From: Pseudomonadota bacterium
GTDB lineage: Bacteria > Pseudomonadota > Gammaproteobacteria > Xanthomonadales > Xanthomonadaceae
DNA length: 64,000 nucleotides
Assembly (NCBI GenBank): GCA_023390905.1
Contig: JAEWBY010000051.1
Span: 1 to 64,000 of the forward strand
Direction: 5' to 3'
Shown piece after piece: positions 42,390 to 51,351 of this stretch. The notes under the pieces were generated by a model. The model was not told where the DNA came from and did no database searches. It saw nothing but the letters and a program-made list of their open reading frames with translations. The position numbers and the translations under genes are program-made. Every line of letters begins with the position of its first letter. The first letter of the stretch is position 1.

Positions 42390-43685
42390 ATGACCCATCG
42401 CGTCCTGACCGGCATCACCACGTCCGGCACCCCCCATCTCGGCAACTACGTCGGCGCCATCCGCCCGGCCGTGGCGGCCAGCCGCGCGCCCGGCGTGGAG
42501 AGCTTCTATTTCCTCGCCGACTTCCACTCGCTGATCAAGGTGCAGGAGCCGGCGCGCGTGCAGCGCTCGACCCTGGAAATCGCAGCCACCTGGCTGGCCT
42601 GCGGGCTGGATCCGCAGAAGGTGTGGTTCTACCGGCAGAGCGATGTGCCGGAGATCCCGGAGCTGACGTGGTTCCTGACCTGCGTGGCGGGCAAGGGCAT
42701 CCTCAATCGCGCGCATGCCTACAAGGCGGCCGTCGACAGGAACCGCGCCGAAGGCGAGGACGAGGATGCCGGCATCACCGCCGGGCTTTTCATGTATCCG
42801 GTGCTGATGGCCGCCGACATCCTGATCTTCAACGCCCACCGTGTTCCGGTGGGACGTGACCAGATCCAGCACATCGAAATGGCGCGCGATTTCGGCCAGC
42901 GCTTCAATCATCTGTACGGCAAGGAGTATTTCACCCTGCCTGAAGCGGTGATCGAAGAAAACGTGGCGACCCTGCCGGGCCTGGACGGCCGGAAGATGAG
43001 CAAGAGCTACGACAACACGATTCCGCTGTTCACCCCGCGCGCGGAGCTGAAGAAGCTGATCGCCTCGATCCTCACGGATTCGAGCGCGCCGGGCGAGCCC
43101 AAGGACGCGGACAATTCGCACGTGTTCCAGTTGTACCAGGCCTTTGCCGATGCGGAGGAAACCGCGGCGATGCGGCAGGCGTTCGCCGAAGGCATCGGCT
43201 GGGGTGATGCCAAGCAGCGGCTGTTCGAGCGGATCGACGCGGAAGTGGCGCCGATGCGCGAGAAATACGAAGCGCTCATCGCGCGTCCGGCGGACATCGA
43301 AGAAATCCTGCGTGACGGCGCGCGCCGCCTGCGCGAGCGCTACGCGACGCCGTTCCTGGCCGAACTGCGGCACGCGGTGGGGCTGCGCAATCTGGCCGAG
43401 CAGGAAGGCGCGACGCGGCAGCAGGCGGTGAAACACGCGCTGCCGCAGTTCAAGCAGTATCGGGAAAAGTCCGATGCGCGCTTCTACTTCAAGTTCACAG
43501 CGGCCGATGGCGCGCTGCTGATCCAGAGCAATGGATTCGATGCGCCGAAGGATGCCGGCCAGTTGATCGCCGTGCTCAAGCAGGCCGAACGCGCCGACCA
43601 ACTCGAAACGCCGGCGATCACCCTGGCGGCGGAGGCGGACCAGGTGCTGGCGGCGTTGAAGCAACTGCGCGATTCGGAGAGCTGA
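42390..43685 (+). CDS. trpS: tryptophanyl-tRNA synthetase
   Basis: A 431-residue class I synthetase. The HIGH-type motif is TSGTPHLGNYVGAI and the KMSKS motif is DGRKMSKSYDN. The protein is about 100 residues longer than E. coli TrpS because of a C-terminal extension after QAVKHALPQFKQYREKSDARFYFKF, as in other xanthomonad TrpS proteins. It charges tRNA-Trp. A small membrane-protein gene starts 2 bases after its stop. Confidence 0.96.
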   Translation: MTHRVLTGITTSGTPHLGNYVGAIRPAVAASRAPGVESFYFLADFHSLIKVQEPARVQRSTLEIAATWLACGLDPQKVWFYRQSDVPEIPELTWFLTCVAGKGILNRAHAYKAAVDRNRAEGEDEDAGITAGLFMYPVLMAADILIFNAHRVPVGRDQIQHIEMARDFGQRFNHLYGKEYFTLPEAVIEENVATLPGLDGRKMSKSYDNTIPLFTPRAELKKLIASILTDSSAPGEPKDADNSHVFQLYQAFADAEETAAMRQAFAEGIGWGDAKQRLFERIDAEVAPMREKYEALIARPADIEEILRDGARRLRERYATPFLAELRHAVGLRNLAEQEGATRQQAVKHALPQFKQYREKSDARFYFKFTAADGALLIQSNGFDAPKDAGQLIAVLKQAERADQLETPAITLAAEADQVLAALKQLRDSES

Positions 43686-43687
43686 GC

Positions 43688-43987
43688 ATGCCGTTCCTGG
43701 CCGTGGTGCTGTTCCTGCCGTGGTTCCTCCTGCTCGGTTCGCTGTTCTGGGTGTTCCCGCGCCAGCCGCGCGGGCCGCGCCGCAGGGCCTTCGATGCGGC
43801 CACGCTGATCATCGCGTTCGTGCTCAGCGTGCTGGGCATGCAATGGGGATATGCGCTGGGCCTGGCCGACGTCGGCACCGGCGCCATCTGGAAGCAGGTG
43901 CTGGCGACGCTGGTGGCCTACGGTGCGTTCCTGTTCGTGCTGACCGTGGCGATCCCGCTGCGCGCGTGGTGGCTGTCACGAAAGTAG
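43688..43987 (+). CDS. small inner-membrane protein, unknown function
   Basis: A 99-residue protein with three hydrophobic segments: about 4-24 (LAVVLFLPWFLLLGSLFWVF), 38-60 and 70-92. It ends AWWLSRK. No known motif is visible. It is directly behind trpS (2-base gap) and so likely co-transcribed. No clear relation to tRNA charging. Confidence 0.8.
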   Translation: MPFLAVVLFLPWFLLLGSLFWVFPRQPRGPRRRAFDAATLIIAFVLSVLGMQWGYALGLADVGTGAIWKQVLATLVAYGAFLFVLTVAIPLRAWWLSRK

Positions 43988-44079
43988 CGGCGGCCCGTCG
44001 CGCATCTGCGACCAAAGACGCATCGTCCGGCGCATACGGGCTGACTAGAATCACAGCATCCTCGCCGTACCCCCCGCGC

Positions 44080-45009
44080 ATGGACCGCTCTGGCATTACC
44101 ACCATCGATACCGCCTTCCAGCGGGATCATTTCGATGCGGCTTATCTGATTGTCGAGAACGGACGCGGCGCGTTCGTCGACTGCGGCACTCAGCATGCGG
44201 TGCCGCGTTTGTTGCAGGCCGCGGCGAGCGCGGGGCTGGCGCCGGAAGACATCGACTGGCTGCTGGTCACGCACGCGCATCTGGACCACGCCGGCGGCGC
44301 GGGTGAACTGATGTCCCGTCTGCCGAACGCGCGACTGGTCGCCCATCCGCGCGCGGCGCCGCATCTCATCGATCCGGCGCGGCTGATCGCGGGTGCGACC
44401 GCTGTCTATGGCGAAGCCGAAATGGCGCGCAGTTACGGCGTCATCCGGCCGGTGCCGGAAGAACGCGTGGTGATCGCCGAGGACGGCCACACGCTGGAAC
44501 TGGCGGGCCGCCGTCTGCAATGCATCGATACGCCGGGCCACGCGCGCCATCACCTGTGCGTGTGGGACGAACGCAGCCGCAGCTGGTTCACCGGCGATAC
44601 GTTCGGCCTGTCCTACCGCGAAATGGATGGGCCGCTCGGCCCCTTCATCCTGCCGACCAGTTCGCCCGTGCAGTTCGAACCGGAGGCGCTGAAGACCTCG
44701 ATCGCCCGCCTGCTGGCCTACCGGCCCGACGGCATGTACCTGACCCACTTCGGCCGCGTCGGCGATGCGGATCGACTGGCCTCGGAACTGTTCGAGCAGA
44801 TCGATGCGATGTGCCAGCTCGCGCGTCAATGCGATGCGCGGCCCGATCGCCACCGGACCCTGGTGGCGGCGCTGACGGCACTGTATCTCGAGCGTGCCCG
44901 CGCGCAGCGGTGTCCGCTCGACGATGAAACCATCGCCCGCGTGCTGGCGATGGATATCGAACTCAACGCGCAGGGGCTGGCCTGCTGGCTGGACCGCGAT
45001 CGCCGCTGA
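44080..45009 (+). CDS. metallo-beta-lactamase-fold hydrolase
   Basis: A 309-residue enzyme. The zinc motif HxHxDH is THAHLDHAGG, followed by a His in TPGHARHH, an Asp in FTGDTFG and a late His in YLTHFGRV, so the dinuclear site is complete. The C-terminal region (about 215-309) is helical. Relatives include glyoxalase II-like and thioesterase-like hydrolases; the substrate is unknown. The ATG at 44080 begins MDRSGITTIDTAF just before the fold. It follows the small membrane protein by 92 bases. Confidence 0.87.
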   Translation: MDRSGITTIDTAFQRDHFDAAYLIVENGRGAFVDCGTQHAVPRLLQAAASAGLAPEDIDWLLVTHAHLDHAGGAGELMSRLPNARLVAHPRAAPHLIDPARLIAGATAVYGEAEMARSYGVIRPVPEERVVIAEDGHTLELAGRRLQCIDTPGHARHHLCVWDERSRSWFTGDTFGLSYREMDGPLGPFILPTSSPVQFEPEALKTSIARLLAYRPDGMYLTHFGRVGDADRLASELFEQIDAMCQLARQCDARPDRHRTLVAALTALYLERARAQRCPLDDETIARVLAMDIELNAQGLACWLDRDRR

Positions 45010-45018
45010 GGCCGCGGC

Positions 45019-45399
45019 TCAGTCCCATTCGTTCGCGTCGTCGCGCGGATGCGTCATCGGCACGATGCAGAAACGCTGGCCGGTCGGTGCTTCCATCACC
45101 CACCAGCGCTCGTGCATGAAGGCCACGCGCCGCGCGCCGAGTGCTTCCAGGCGCCGCGCTTCGGCCTCGATGTCATCGGCTTCGATGTCCAGATGCACGC
45201 GCGAAGGGTGTTGGACCTTCTGCACTTCCACATGCAGGCCGCCCGGGCCTTCGGCCAGTCGGTCGTACAGACCGACATTGCCATCGTCCGGGCTGACCAC
45301 CGCCAGCCCGAGCGCGCGGCTCCAGAACGCGGAGGCGGCGGACAGATCGTCGGTCTGGCAATCGATGATGAAACCTGCGAGACGGCTGCGATGCGCCAT
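45019..45399 (-). CDS. VOC-superfamily (glyoxalase-like) protein, copy 1
   Basis: A 126-residue single-domain protein. It begins MAHRSRLAGFIIDCQTDD, contains ASAFWSRALGLAV and the metal-site region VHLDIEADDIEAEARRLEALGA, and ends RWWVMEAPTGQRFCIV. It is a near copy of the next gene upstream on the same strand (27 bases away). Such VOC proteins bind or modify small molecules; the substrate is unknown. The start is set by alignment with the sister copy. Confidence 0.85.
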   Translation of the reverse strand: MAHRSRLAGFIIDCQTDDLSAASAFWSRALGLAVVSPDDGNVGLYDRLAEGPGGLHVEVQKVQHPSRVHLDIEADDIEAEARRLEALGARRVAFMHERWWVMEAPTGQRFCIVPMTHPRDDANEWD

Positions 45400-45425
45400 G
45401 GCGTGATTCCCGGGAAGTGAGCCGA

Positions 45426-45809
45426 TCAATCCCACTGGTTGGGCGTGGCGCCGCGTTCGGGTTGGCGCATGCGCACGACACAGAACCGCTGGCCGGTCGG
45501 GGCTTCCATCACCCACCAGCGTTTGACGAAGCCGATCTTCTTGGCGCCCAGCGCTTCCAGTCGCGCCGCCTCGGCGTCGACGTCATCGGCCTCGATATCC
45601 AGATGCACGCGCGATGCATGTTCGACCTGCTGCACTTCCACATGCAGATCGCCCGGCGCATGCGTCAGTTCCGCGTAACGCGCCTCGCCTTCCTGATAGG
45701 TTTCGCCGCGCGGCAGTCCGAGCGCCTGGCTCCAGAACTGCGCGGCCGCTTCATGATCGTCGGTCCGGCAATCGATGATGAAACCGGCCAGACGGCTGCG
45801 ATGCGCCAT
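45426..45809 (-). CDS. VOC-superfamily (glyoxalase-like) protein, copy 2
   Basis: A 127-residue VOC protein beginning with the same MAHRSRLAGFIIDC as its neighbour, with AAQFWSQALGLPRGETY, VHLDIEADDVDAEAARLEALGA and RWWVMEAPTGQRFCVV. The two genes form a tandem duplication that has diverged in the middle strand region. It is expressed ahead of copy 1. Confidence 0.86.
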   Translation of the reverse strand: MAHRSRLAGFIIDCRTDDHEAAAQFWSQALGLPRGETYQEGEARYAELTHAPGDLHVEVQQVEHASRVHLDIEADDVDAEAARLEALGAKKIGFVKRWWVMEAPTGQRFCVVRMRQPERGATPNQWD

Positions 45810-45915
45810 GGTGCGACCTCCCGGCGGGCCGGATGCCCGCGTCGCACCAGCGTACTTGAACCGATGTGATGACGGGGACGGCGCAGGCGGCCGTCCGCCG
45901 TAGTGATGCGGATAC

Positions 45916-46350
45916 TCAGGCGATGCCGGGCAGGCCCAGTTCGGCGAACAGCGTGTTCTGCGCCTTCTTGGCCAGATTGCGGGGCACCACGCCGACGAAA
46001 CCGCCGCCGCCGAGCGCCATGTCGGCCTTCATCACGAGGGCGTTGAAGCGGGTGTAGCTGCGGAAGATGTACTCGGGGCCGTTGGAGACTTCCAGGAACA
46101 TCGGCGCGGTCACCAGGCCCTTGCCCTTCCGATAGACGCGCCGGCCCTCGTGATCGTCGACGCGCTCATAGCCATTGGCCGACGCCCAGCGCTCCACGAT
46201 GCCGTGTACATCCGCGTCCGAACTCAGGCGCTGTTCGTCATACGGTGTGCCGCCGTTGCGTGCAATCAGCACCGTCGCCAGAAGACCGCCCCATCCCACC
46301 AAGGCGCCAAACATGCCGCCGATGAGGGCGACGAACAGCAAACTGGACAT
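45916..46350 (-). CDS. hypothetical membrane-anchored protein
   Basis: A 144-residue protein from the ATG at 46350: a single N-terminal hydrophobic segment (SSLLFVALIGGMFGALVGWGGLLATVLIA) and a soluble domain with GYERVDDHEGRRVYRKGKGLVTAPMFLEV, then a Gly-rich patch ALGGGGFVGVV and the C-terminus LFAELGLPGIA. A GTG four codons upstream (46362) is an alternative start. No family recognised. Confidence 0.72.
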   Translation of the reverse strand: MSSLLFVALIGGMFGALVGWGGLLATVLIARNGGTPYDEQRLSSDADVHGIVERWASANGYERVDDHEGRRVYRKGKGLVTAPMFLEVSNGPEYIFRSYTRFNALVMKADMALGGGGFVGVVPRNLAKKAQNTLFAELGLPGIA

Positions 46351-46412
46351 GCGAATAACCACGCGTGCGGAAAACGCGCCATTCTAGCGATGGTTCCCGC
46401 ACGCCATCTGCC

Positions 46413-46440
46413 CGAAAACCGCGCACGGCCGTGCGCGGTT
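46413..46440 (-). terminator. intrinsic terminator of the 2-oxoacid dehydrogenase operon
   Basis: AACCGCGCAC and GTGCGCGGTT pair around GGCC; on the minus strand the stem is followed by TTCGGG after AACCGC's complement with a short T-run. It lies 65 bases past the E2 stop. Confidence 0.75.
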
Positions 46441-46504
46441 TGTCGGATGGTTCTGCCTCGCGTGCGGAAGCCGGATCCTTCCGGATCCGGTTCGCCCGGG
46501 ACGA

Positions 46505-47887
46505 TCATTGCGGCAGCGCGAGATCGTCGATCAGTGCCTTGAGGAAACGCGCCGCTTCGCCACCGGTGCAGGCGCGGTGATCGAAGGTCACCGACAGCGG
46601 GATGACCTTGTGCGATTCGAAGCCGCCCATCACCGGCGTCACCTGATGGCGCGCGCGGCCGGCGGCGACGATCGCCACGCACGGCGGCACGACGACCGGC
46701 GTTGCATAGCGGCCGGCGAACATGCCGAAGTTCGACAGCGAGATCGTGTAGCCGCTGAGTTCGGAGGCGGGAATGCTGCGATCCTCGACCTGTGCGCGCA
46801 GGCGATTGATGCTCTCTCGCACGCTGCCGGCATCGAGCAGATCGGCATTGCGCAGCGCCGGCACGAACAGACCGTCGTCGGTGTCCACCGCGATGCCGAT
46901 GTCTACGTGCGGATGCAGCGTGCGCGTGAGGGTCTGGCCGTCGAACCAGGCATTCATCGCCGGCACCGTCTTGCAGCCCCGCACGATGGCGCGGACCAGA
47001 CGGCCGGTCATGTCGTTGCCCGGCGTCCAGGCGTGGATGTCGGCGTCATCGCTGAGCGTGGTCGGCACCACCTTCGCATGCGCATCGGCCATCACCCGCG
47101 CCATGTTGCGGCGCACGCCCTTGAGTTGTTCGGGCTGGCCGCTGACCGAAACGCCCGGCGGCTGCGTGCGCATGGGTTTGCCGGAGGCCGAGAGCGGGGT
47201 GCGCTGGGCGGCCGGTGATGCCGTTGCAGGCTCGGCTCCGGCCGGCCTCGGGCCAGACGCCGCAGCGGGCTGGACGCGTGCGGTCGCGGCCGGAGCGCCG
47301 ATCTTCGCGCTGCCGTCGGCGGCCGCCTGCTTCACGTCGGCCATCGTCACCGCACCCTCGGCGCCGCTCGCACGCACACGCGACAGATCGACGCCCAGCT
47401 TCTTCGCCATCGCGCGCACGGCCGGCATCGCCTTGACGCCACCGACCGCGATGGCCTGTTCGGCGTGCACGACATTGGAACTCTGCATGGCGCCGACCAC
47501 GGTGCCGGCGTCGTCGCGATCACTCTGCGTCTCGCTCGTCGCCGCCTCGACGGCGGGCGCTGCCACGGGAGCGGGCGCCTGCTCTTTCGGCGGACCATGG
47601 TGATGCCCGGTGTCCTGGCCTTCCGCGCGCTGCGGCAGGTTCGGATCCGGTTCGAACACCGCCAGCATGCTGCCGGTGGCGACGATATCGCCCGCGTTGC
47701 CGGCCAGCTTGATCACCTTGCCGGACACCGGCGACGGCACTTCAACGACCGCCTTGGCGGTTTCCATCGACACCAGCGGCTCATCGAGGCGGATGACATC
47801 GCCTTCTTTCACGAACCATTCCACGATGGTCGCGTCGGGCAGGCCCTCGCCCAGATCAGGAAGATGGAAGGTCTTGCTGTCGCTCAT
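46505..47887 (-). CDS. 2-oxoacid dehydrogenase E2 acyltransferase (branched-chain or pyruvate type)
   Basis: A 460-residue protein. The lipoyl domain (about 1-80) carries Lys45 in VSMETAKAVVEV. A Pro/Ala linker with GHHHGPP follows, then a peripheral-subunit-binding domain (about 145-185, AMPAVRAMAKKLGVDLSRVRASG), a second Ala/Pro linker, and the acyltransferase core (about 235-460). The catalytic block reads FDHRACTGGEAARF: the His is present, but the usual Asp of HRxxDG is Thr. It transfers acyl groups to CoA in the complex formed with the two E1 genes upstream. No E3 is encoded nearby. The ATG at 47887 gives the normal lipoyl start. Confidence 0.88.
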   Translation of the reverse strand: MSDSKTFHLPDLGEGLPDATIVEWFVKEGDVIRLDEPLVSMETAKAVVEVPSPVSGKVIKLAGNAGDIVATGSMLAVFEPDPNLPQRAEGQDTGHHHGPPKEQAPAPVAAPAVEAATSETQSDRDDAGTVVGAMQSSNVVHAEQAIAVGGVKAMPAVRAMAKKLGVDLSRVRASGAEGAVTMADVKQAAADGSAKIGAPAATARVQPAAASGPRPAGAEPATASPAAQRTPLSASGKPMRTQPPGVSVSGQPEQLKGVRRNMARVMADAHAKVVPTTLSDDADIHAWTPGNDMTGRLVRAIVRGCKTVPAMNAWFDGQTLTRTLHPHVDIGIAVDTDDGLFVPALRNADLLDAGSVRESINRLRAQVEDRSIPASELSGYTISLSNFGMFAGRYATPVVVPPCVAIVAAGRARHQVTPVMGGFESHKVIPLSVTFDHRACTGGEAARFLKALIDDLALPQ

Positions 47888-47965
47888 TCGGATTCTCTTC
47901 GAAAGTGTTGCATCGAACGATGGGCGTCGCGCGTCGGCGGCGACGCCCGGAAAAACGTGTGCCAA

Positions 47966-49009
47966 TCAGCCGGCGGCCAGCGTCTTCTTCGCGGCCGCGA
48001 CGATCTTGTCCACGCTCGGCAGGTATTTCATTTCCAGGCGGAACAGCGGGATGTGCGTGTCGTAGCCGGTGACGCGTTCGACCGGCGCCAGCAGGTCGTA
48101 CATCGAATGCTCGGCCAGTCGCGCGGCGATTTCCGCGCCGAAGCCGGCGGTGCGCGGGGCTTCATGCACGATCACGCAACGGCCCGTGCGGCTGACCGAT
48201 TCGGCGATGGTGTCGAAGTCGAGCGGACGCAGCGTCGCCACGTCGATCACCTCGGCGCTGATGCCTTCGGCGGCGAGCTTGTCGGCCGCTTCCAGCGCTT
48301 CCTTGACCTGCGCGCCCCACGTCACCAGCGTCACGTCGGTGCCGTCGCGCAGCACGAAGCAGACATCCAGCGGCAGCGCTTCGCCGTCATCGGCGACCAC
48401 TTCCTTGTACTGGCGATAGATGCGCTTGGGCTCCATGTAGATCACCGGATCCGGATCGCGGATCGCGGCCAGCAGCAGACCGTACGCGCGCTGCGGCGAG
48501 GACGGCATCACCACGCGCAGTCCCGGCACGTTGGTGAAGATGGCCTCGTTGGCTTCGCTGTGGTGTTCGGGCGCGCGGATGCCGCCGCCCCACGGCACGC
48601 GCAGCACCATCGGGCAGTGCAGGCGCCCGCGCGTGCGGTAGCGCATGCGCGCGGCGTGGCAGATGACGTGATCGACCATCGGGTAGACGAAGCCATCGAA
48701 CTGCGCTTCGGCGACCGGCTTCATGCCTTTGACGGCAAGGCCCACGGTGAGGCCGGCGATCGTGGTTTCATCCAGCGGCGTGTCCAGCACGCGCTCGGAT
48801 CCGAAACGCTGCTGCAGCCCGGCGGTGGCGCGGAACACGCCGCCGTTCACGCCGACGTCCTCGCCCAGCACGATGACCGAATCGTCGTGCGCGATTTCCC
48901 ATGCCAGCGCCTGGGTGATGGCTTCGATCAGCGTGATCGCGGTGGGCGTGGCGGCCGTCGTGGTCGCGGCAGCGGAGGTTGCGGTCTTCTTGTCCATCAC
49001 GGTGCTCAT
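47966..49009 (-). CDS. 2-oxoacid dehydrogenase E1 beta subunit
   Basis: A 347-residue protein of the transketolase-like E1 beta family. After an Ala/Thr-rich lead it shows TLIEAITQALAWEIAHDDSVIVLGEDVGVNGGVFRAT, DTPLDETTIAGLTVGLAVKGMKPVAEAQF, VWGGGIRAPEHHSEANEA-like sequence, and the C-terminal dimer domain. With E1 alpha it decarboxylates branched-chain 2-oxo acids or pyruvate using thiamine diphosphate. Its ATG overlaps the E1 alpha stop (ATGA). An internal ATG at codon 5 is a possible alternative start. Confidence 0.9.
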   Translation of the reverse strand: MSTVMDKKTATSAAATTTAATPTAITLIEAITQALAWEIAHDDSVIVLGEDVGVNGGVFRATAGLQQRFGSERVLDTPLDETTIAGLTVGLAVKGMKPVAEAQFDGFVYPMVDHVICHAARMRYRTRGRLHCPMVLRVPWGGGIRAPEHHSEANEAIFTNVPGLRVVMPSSPQRAYGLLLAAIRDPDPVIYMEPKRIYRQYKEVVADDGEALPLDVCFVLRDGTDVTLVTWGAQVKEALEAADKLAAEGISAEVIDVATLRPLDFDTIAESVSRTGRCVIVHEAPRTAGFGAEIAARLAEHSMYDLLAPVERVTGYDTHIPLFRLEMKYLPSVDKIVAAAKKTLAAG

Positions 49010-50088
49010 GCGCGGCCCTCCGCGGCGATCGCGGCTTCGCGCTGGGCGAGCAGCTCCGGCGGCGGATCGGCGTACAGGTAATCGAACATCGCCTCGACCG
49101 GCTGCACCGGCGTGTTGAGGTAGGCGTTCACTTCTTCATCGACGCGTGCGCCGCAGTGTTCCTTCCATGCGGCTTCCTCGGCTTCGCTCCACACGCCCTG
49201 CGCGGTGAGGAAGGTCCGCAGGCGTGTCATCGGCTCGCGTTCCCACGCCGACTTCACTTCCGCATCGTCGCGATAGCGGCGTGCATCATCGGCGGTGGTG
49301 TGATCGGACAGGCGATAGGTGACGAATTCCAGCACCGTCCCGCCCTGGCCCTTGCGCGCACGTTCGCTGGCGCGACGCATCGCCTCGAGCACGGCGATCA
49401 GATCGTTGCCGTCCACCTGCAGGCAGTGCAGGCCGCCGGCCAGACCCTTCTGCGCCAGCGTCTGCGCGCCGGTCTGCGCCTTGCGCGGCACCGAGATCGC
49501 CCACCCGTTGTTGACCACGCACAAGATCAGGGGAAGTTCGTAGGCGCCGGCCGAGTTGAGCGCGGCGTAGAAATCGGTTTTCGAAGATCCGCCGTCTCCG
49601 CATACGGCCACCGCCAGATGCGGTTCACCGCGCAGCTTGAAGGCCAGCGCCGCGCCGGCGGCGTGCAGGCACTGCGTGGAGATCGGCACGCACCAGGCGA
49701 AATCCCCGCGCGCGCCCTCGGCCTTGAAGTCGTTGCCGCGCTCGTCACCGCCCCAGTACATCAGCACGTCACGCGGCTGCACGCCGCGCATGAACTGCGC
49801 GCCGTATTCGCGATAGCTCGGAGCGAACACGTCGCCGGTCTTCATCGATGCGCCGATGCCGACATGGCTGGCTTCATGGCCCAGGGAGGAGGCGTAGGTG
49901 CCGAGCTTGCCGGTGCGTTGCAGCGCGATGGCCTTGGTGTCGAAGGTGCGCACGAACATCATCTGCTTGAACAGTTCCTTCAGCCTCGCGAGGTCGCGTC
50001 CGGCTTCGGGGAGATCGTCGCGGACGAGCGTGCCGTCCGGGCCGAGATACTGGAGGAATTCGATTTCAAATTTGGCGGCGAGAGTCAT
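49006..50088 (-). CDS. 2-oxoacid dehydrogenase E1 alpha subunit
   Basis: A 360-residue thiamine-diphosphate enzyme subunit. The cofactor motif GDGGSSKTDFYAALNSAGAYELPLILCVVNNGWAIS is present, as are ASSLGHEASHVGIGASM and the phosphorylation-loop-like YRLSDHTTADDARRY. The ATG at 50088 (MTLAAKFEIEF) is the first in a natural position. The overall type is that of the branched-chain/pyruvate E1 alpha found in xanthomonads, where branched-chain substrates feed iso-fatty-acid synthesis; pyruvate cannot be excluded. First gene of the alpha-beta-E2 operon. Confidence 0.9.
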   Translation of the reverse strand: MTLAAKFEIEFLQYLGPDGTLVRDDLPEAGRDLARLKELFKQMMFVRTFDTKAIALQRTGKLGTYASSLGHEASHVGIGASMKTGDVFAPSYREYGAQFMRGVQPRDVLMYWGGDERGNDFKAEGARGDFAWCVPISTQCLHAAGAALAFKLRGEPHLAVAVCGDGGSSKTDFYAALNSAGAYELPLILCVVNNGWAISVPRKAQTGAQTLAQKGLAGGLHCLQVDGNDLIAVLEAMRRASERARKGQGGTVLEFVTYRLSDHTTADDARRYRDDAEVKSAWEREPMTRLRTFLTAQGVWSEAEEAAWKEHCGARVDEEVNAYLNTPVQPVEAMFDYLYADPPPELLAQREAAIAAEGRA

Positions 50089-50314
50089 TGCCAGCGGGTA
50101 CTCATTGCAGGTTTTGCGACCATGGTAAGCCGCACATGTTAAAGAACCGGTCGCGATAGCCCGTCCTGCGCTGCAACACGCCACGGCCGATTTCCTATGA
50201 ATTCAAGCGCTTCGCGACGATCCGGCGAGCGCGCGCGGCGGCGGCGCGGGCGCGCTGTAACCGGTTTCCACGGCGCATCGGGCCGCTTGGGTAGAATCGG
50301 CCGATGGAGGACTC

Positions 50315-51184
50315 ATGACCGTCGACAAGAACCAGCGCGCCCTGGAAGAGGGCATCCACACCGATCTTGACGGCCGCATGACCTATGGCGGCTATCTGCG
50401 GCTGGATCGCCTGCTGTCGGCGCAGCAGCCGGTATCCAATCCCATGCACCACGACGAACTGCTGTTCATCGTGCAGCACCAGGTGTCCGAGCTGTGGATG
50501 AAGCTGATGATCCACGAACTGCGCGCGGCCATCGTCCACCTGCAGCGCGATGAGGTCTGGCAATGCCGCAAGGTGCTCGCGCGCGCCAAGCAGGTGCTGC
50601 GCCAGTTGACCGAGCAGTGGTCGGTGCTGGAAACGCTGACCCCGTCCGAATACATGGGATTCCGCGATCTGCTCGGCCCGTCGTCGGGGTTCCAGTCGCT
50701 GCAGTACCGCACGATCGAGTTCCTGCTCGGCAACAAGAACGCGGCGATGCTGCGCGTGTTCGCGCACGACGCCGAAGGGCAGGGCGCATTGCGGCAGGTG
50801 CTCGAGGCGCCCAGCCTGTACGAGGAATTCCTGCGTTACCTGGCGCGCTTCGGCCATGCGGTGCCGGCGCATCATCTCGAACGCGACTGGACGCAGCCGC
50901 ATGTGTCGGACCCGGCGCTGCTGCCGGTGTTCGAGCGCATCTACGAGGACACCGATCGCTTCTGGCGCGAGTATTCGCTCTGCGAGGATCTGGTGGATCT
51001 GGAAAGCCAGTTCCAGCTCTGGCGTTTCCGCCACATGCGTACGGTGATGCGCATCATCGGCTTCAAGCGCGGCACCGGCGGCTCCAGCGGCGTGGGCTTC
51101 CTCCGGCAGGCGCTGGAGCTGTCGTTCTTCCCGGAGCTGTTTGAAGTCCGCACCTCCATCGACGGCCAGCCGGGCAGCGAATAG
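50315..51184 (+). CDS. kynA: tryptophan 2,3-dioxygenase
   Basis: A 289-residue haem enzyme, all helical. It shows MTYGGYLRLDRLLSAQ, PMHHDELLFIVQHQVSELWMKLMIHEL (distal region), and the proximal haem His within FRHMRTVMRIIGFKRGTGGSSGV. It opens the tryptophan ring to N-formylkynurenine in the cytoplasm. The upstream region is divergent from the E1 alpha gene. A POT-family peptide transporter gene follows on the same strand. Confidence 0.96.
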   Translation: MTVDKNQRALEEGIHTDLDGRMTYGGYLRLDRLLSAQQPVSNPMHHDELLFIVQHQVSELWMKLMIHELRAAIVHLQRDEVWQCRKVLARAKQVLRQLTEQWSVLETLTPSEYMGFRDLLGPSSGFQSLQYRTIEFLLGNKNAAMLRVFAHDAEGQGALRQVLEAPSLYEEFLRYLARFGHAVPAHHLERDWTQPHVSDPALLPVFERIYEDTDRFWREYSLCEDLVDLESQFQLWRFRHMRTVMRIIGFKRGTGGSSGVGFLRQALELSFFPELFEVRTSIDGQPGSE

Positions 51185-51351
51185 CGCGCCCGGCTCCTCG
51201 GTTTTCGGCGGATTTCCCGTGGTTTTCGGCGCTTTGGCGGCGTCCGTATTCAGAATGCGCGCGTTGACGACGCCGGCCGCGTCGGTGATCCTCCCCCGTC
51301 CCGCGCACGCTGCGCGGCTTTTTTCACTTTGAACCACAAGGGGGAAACCGC

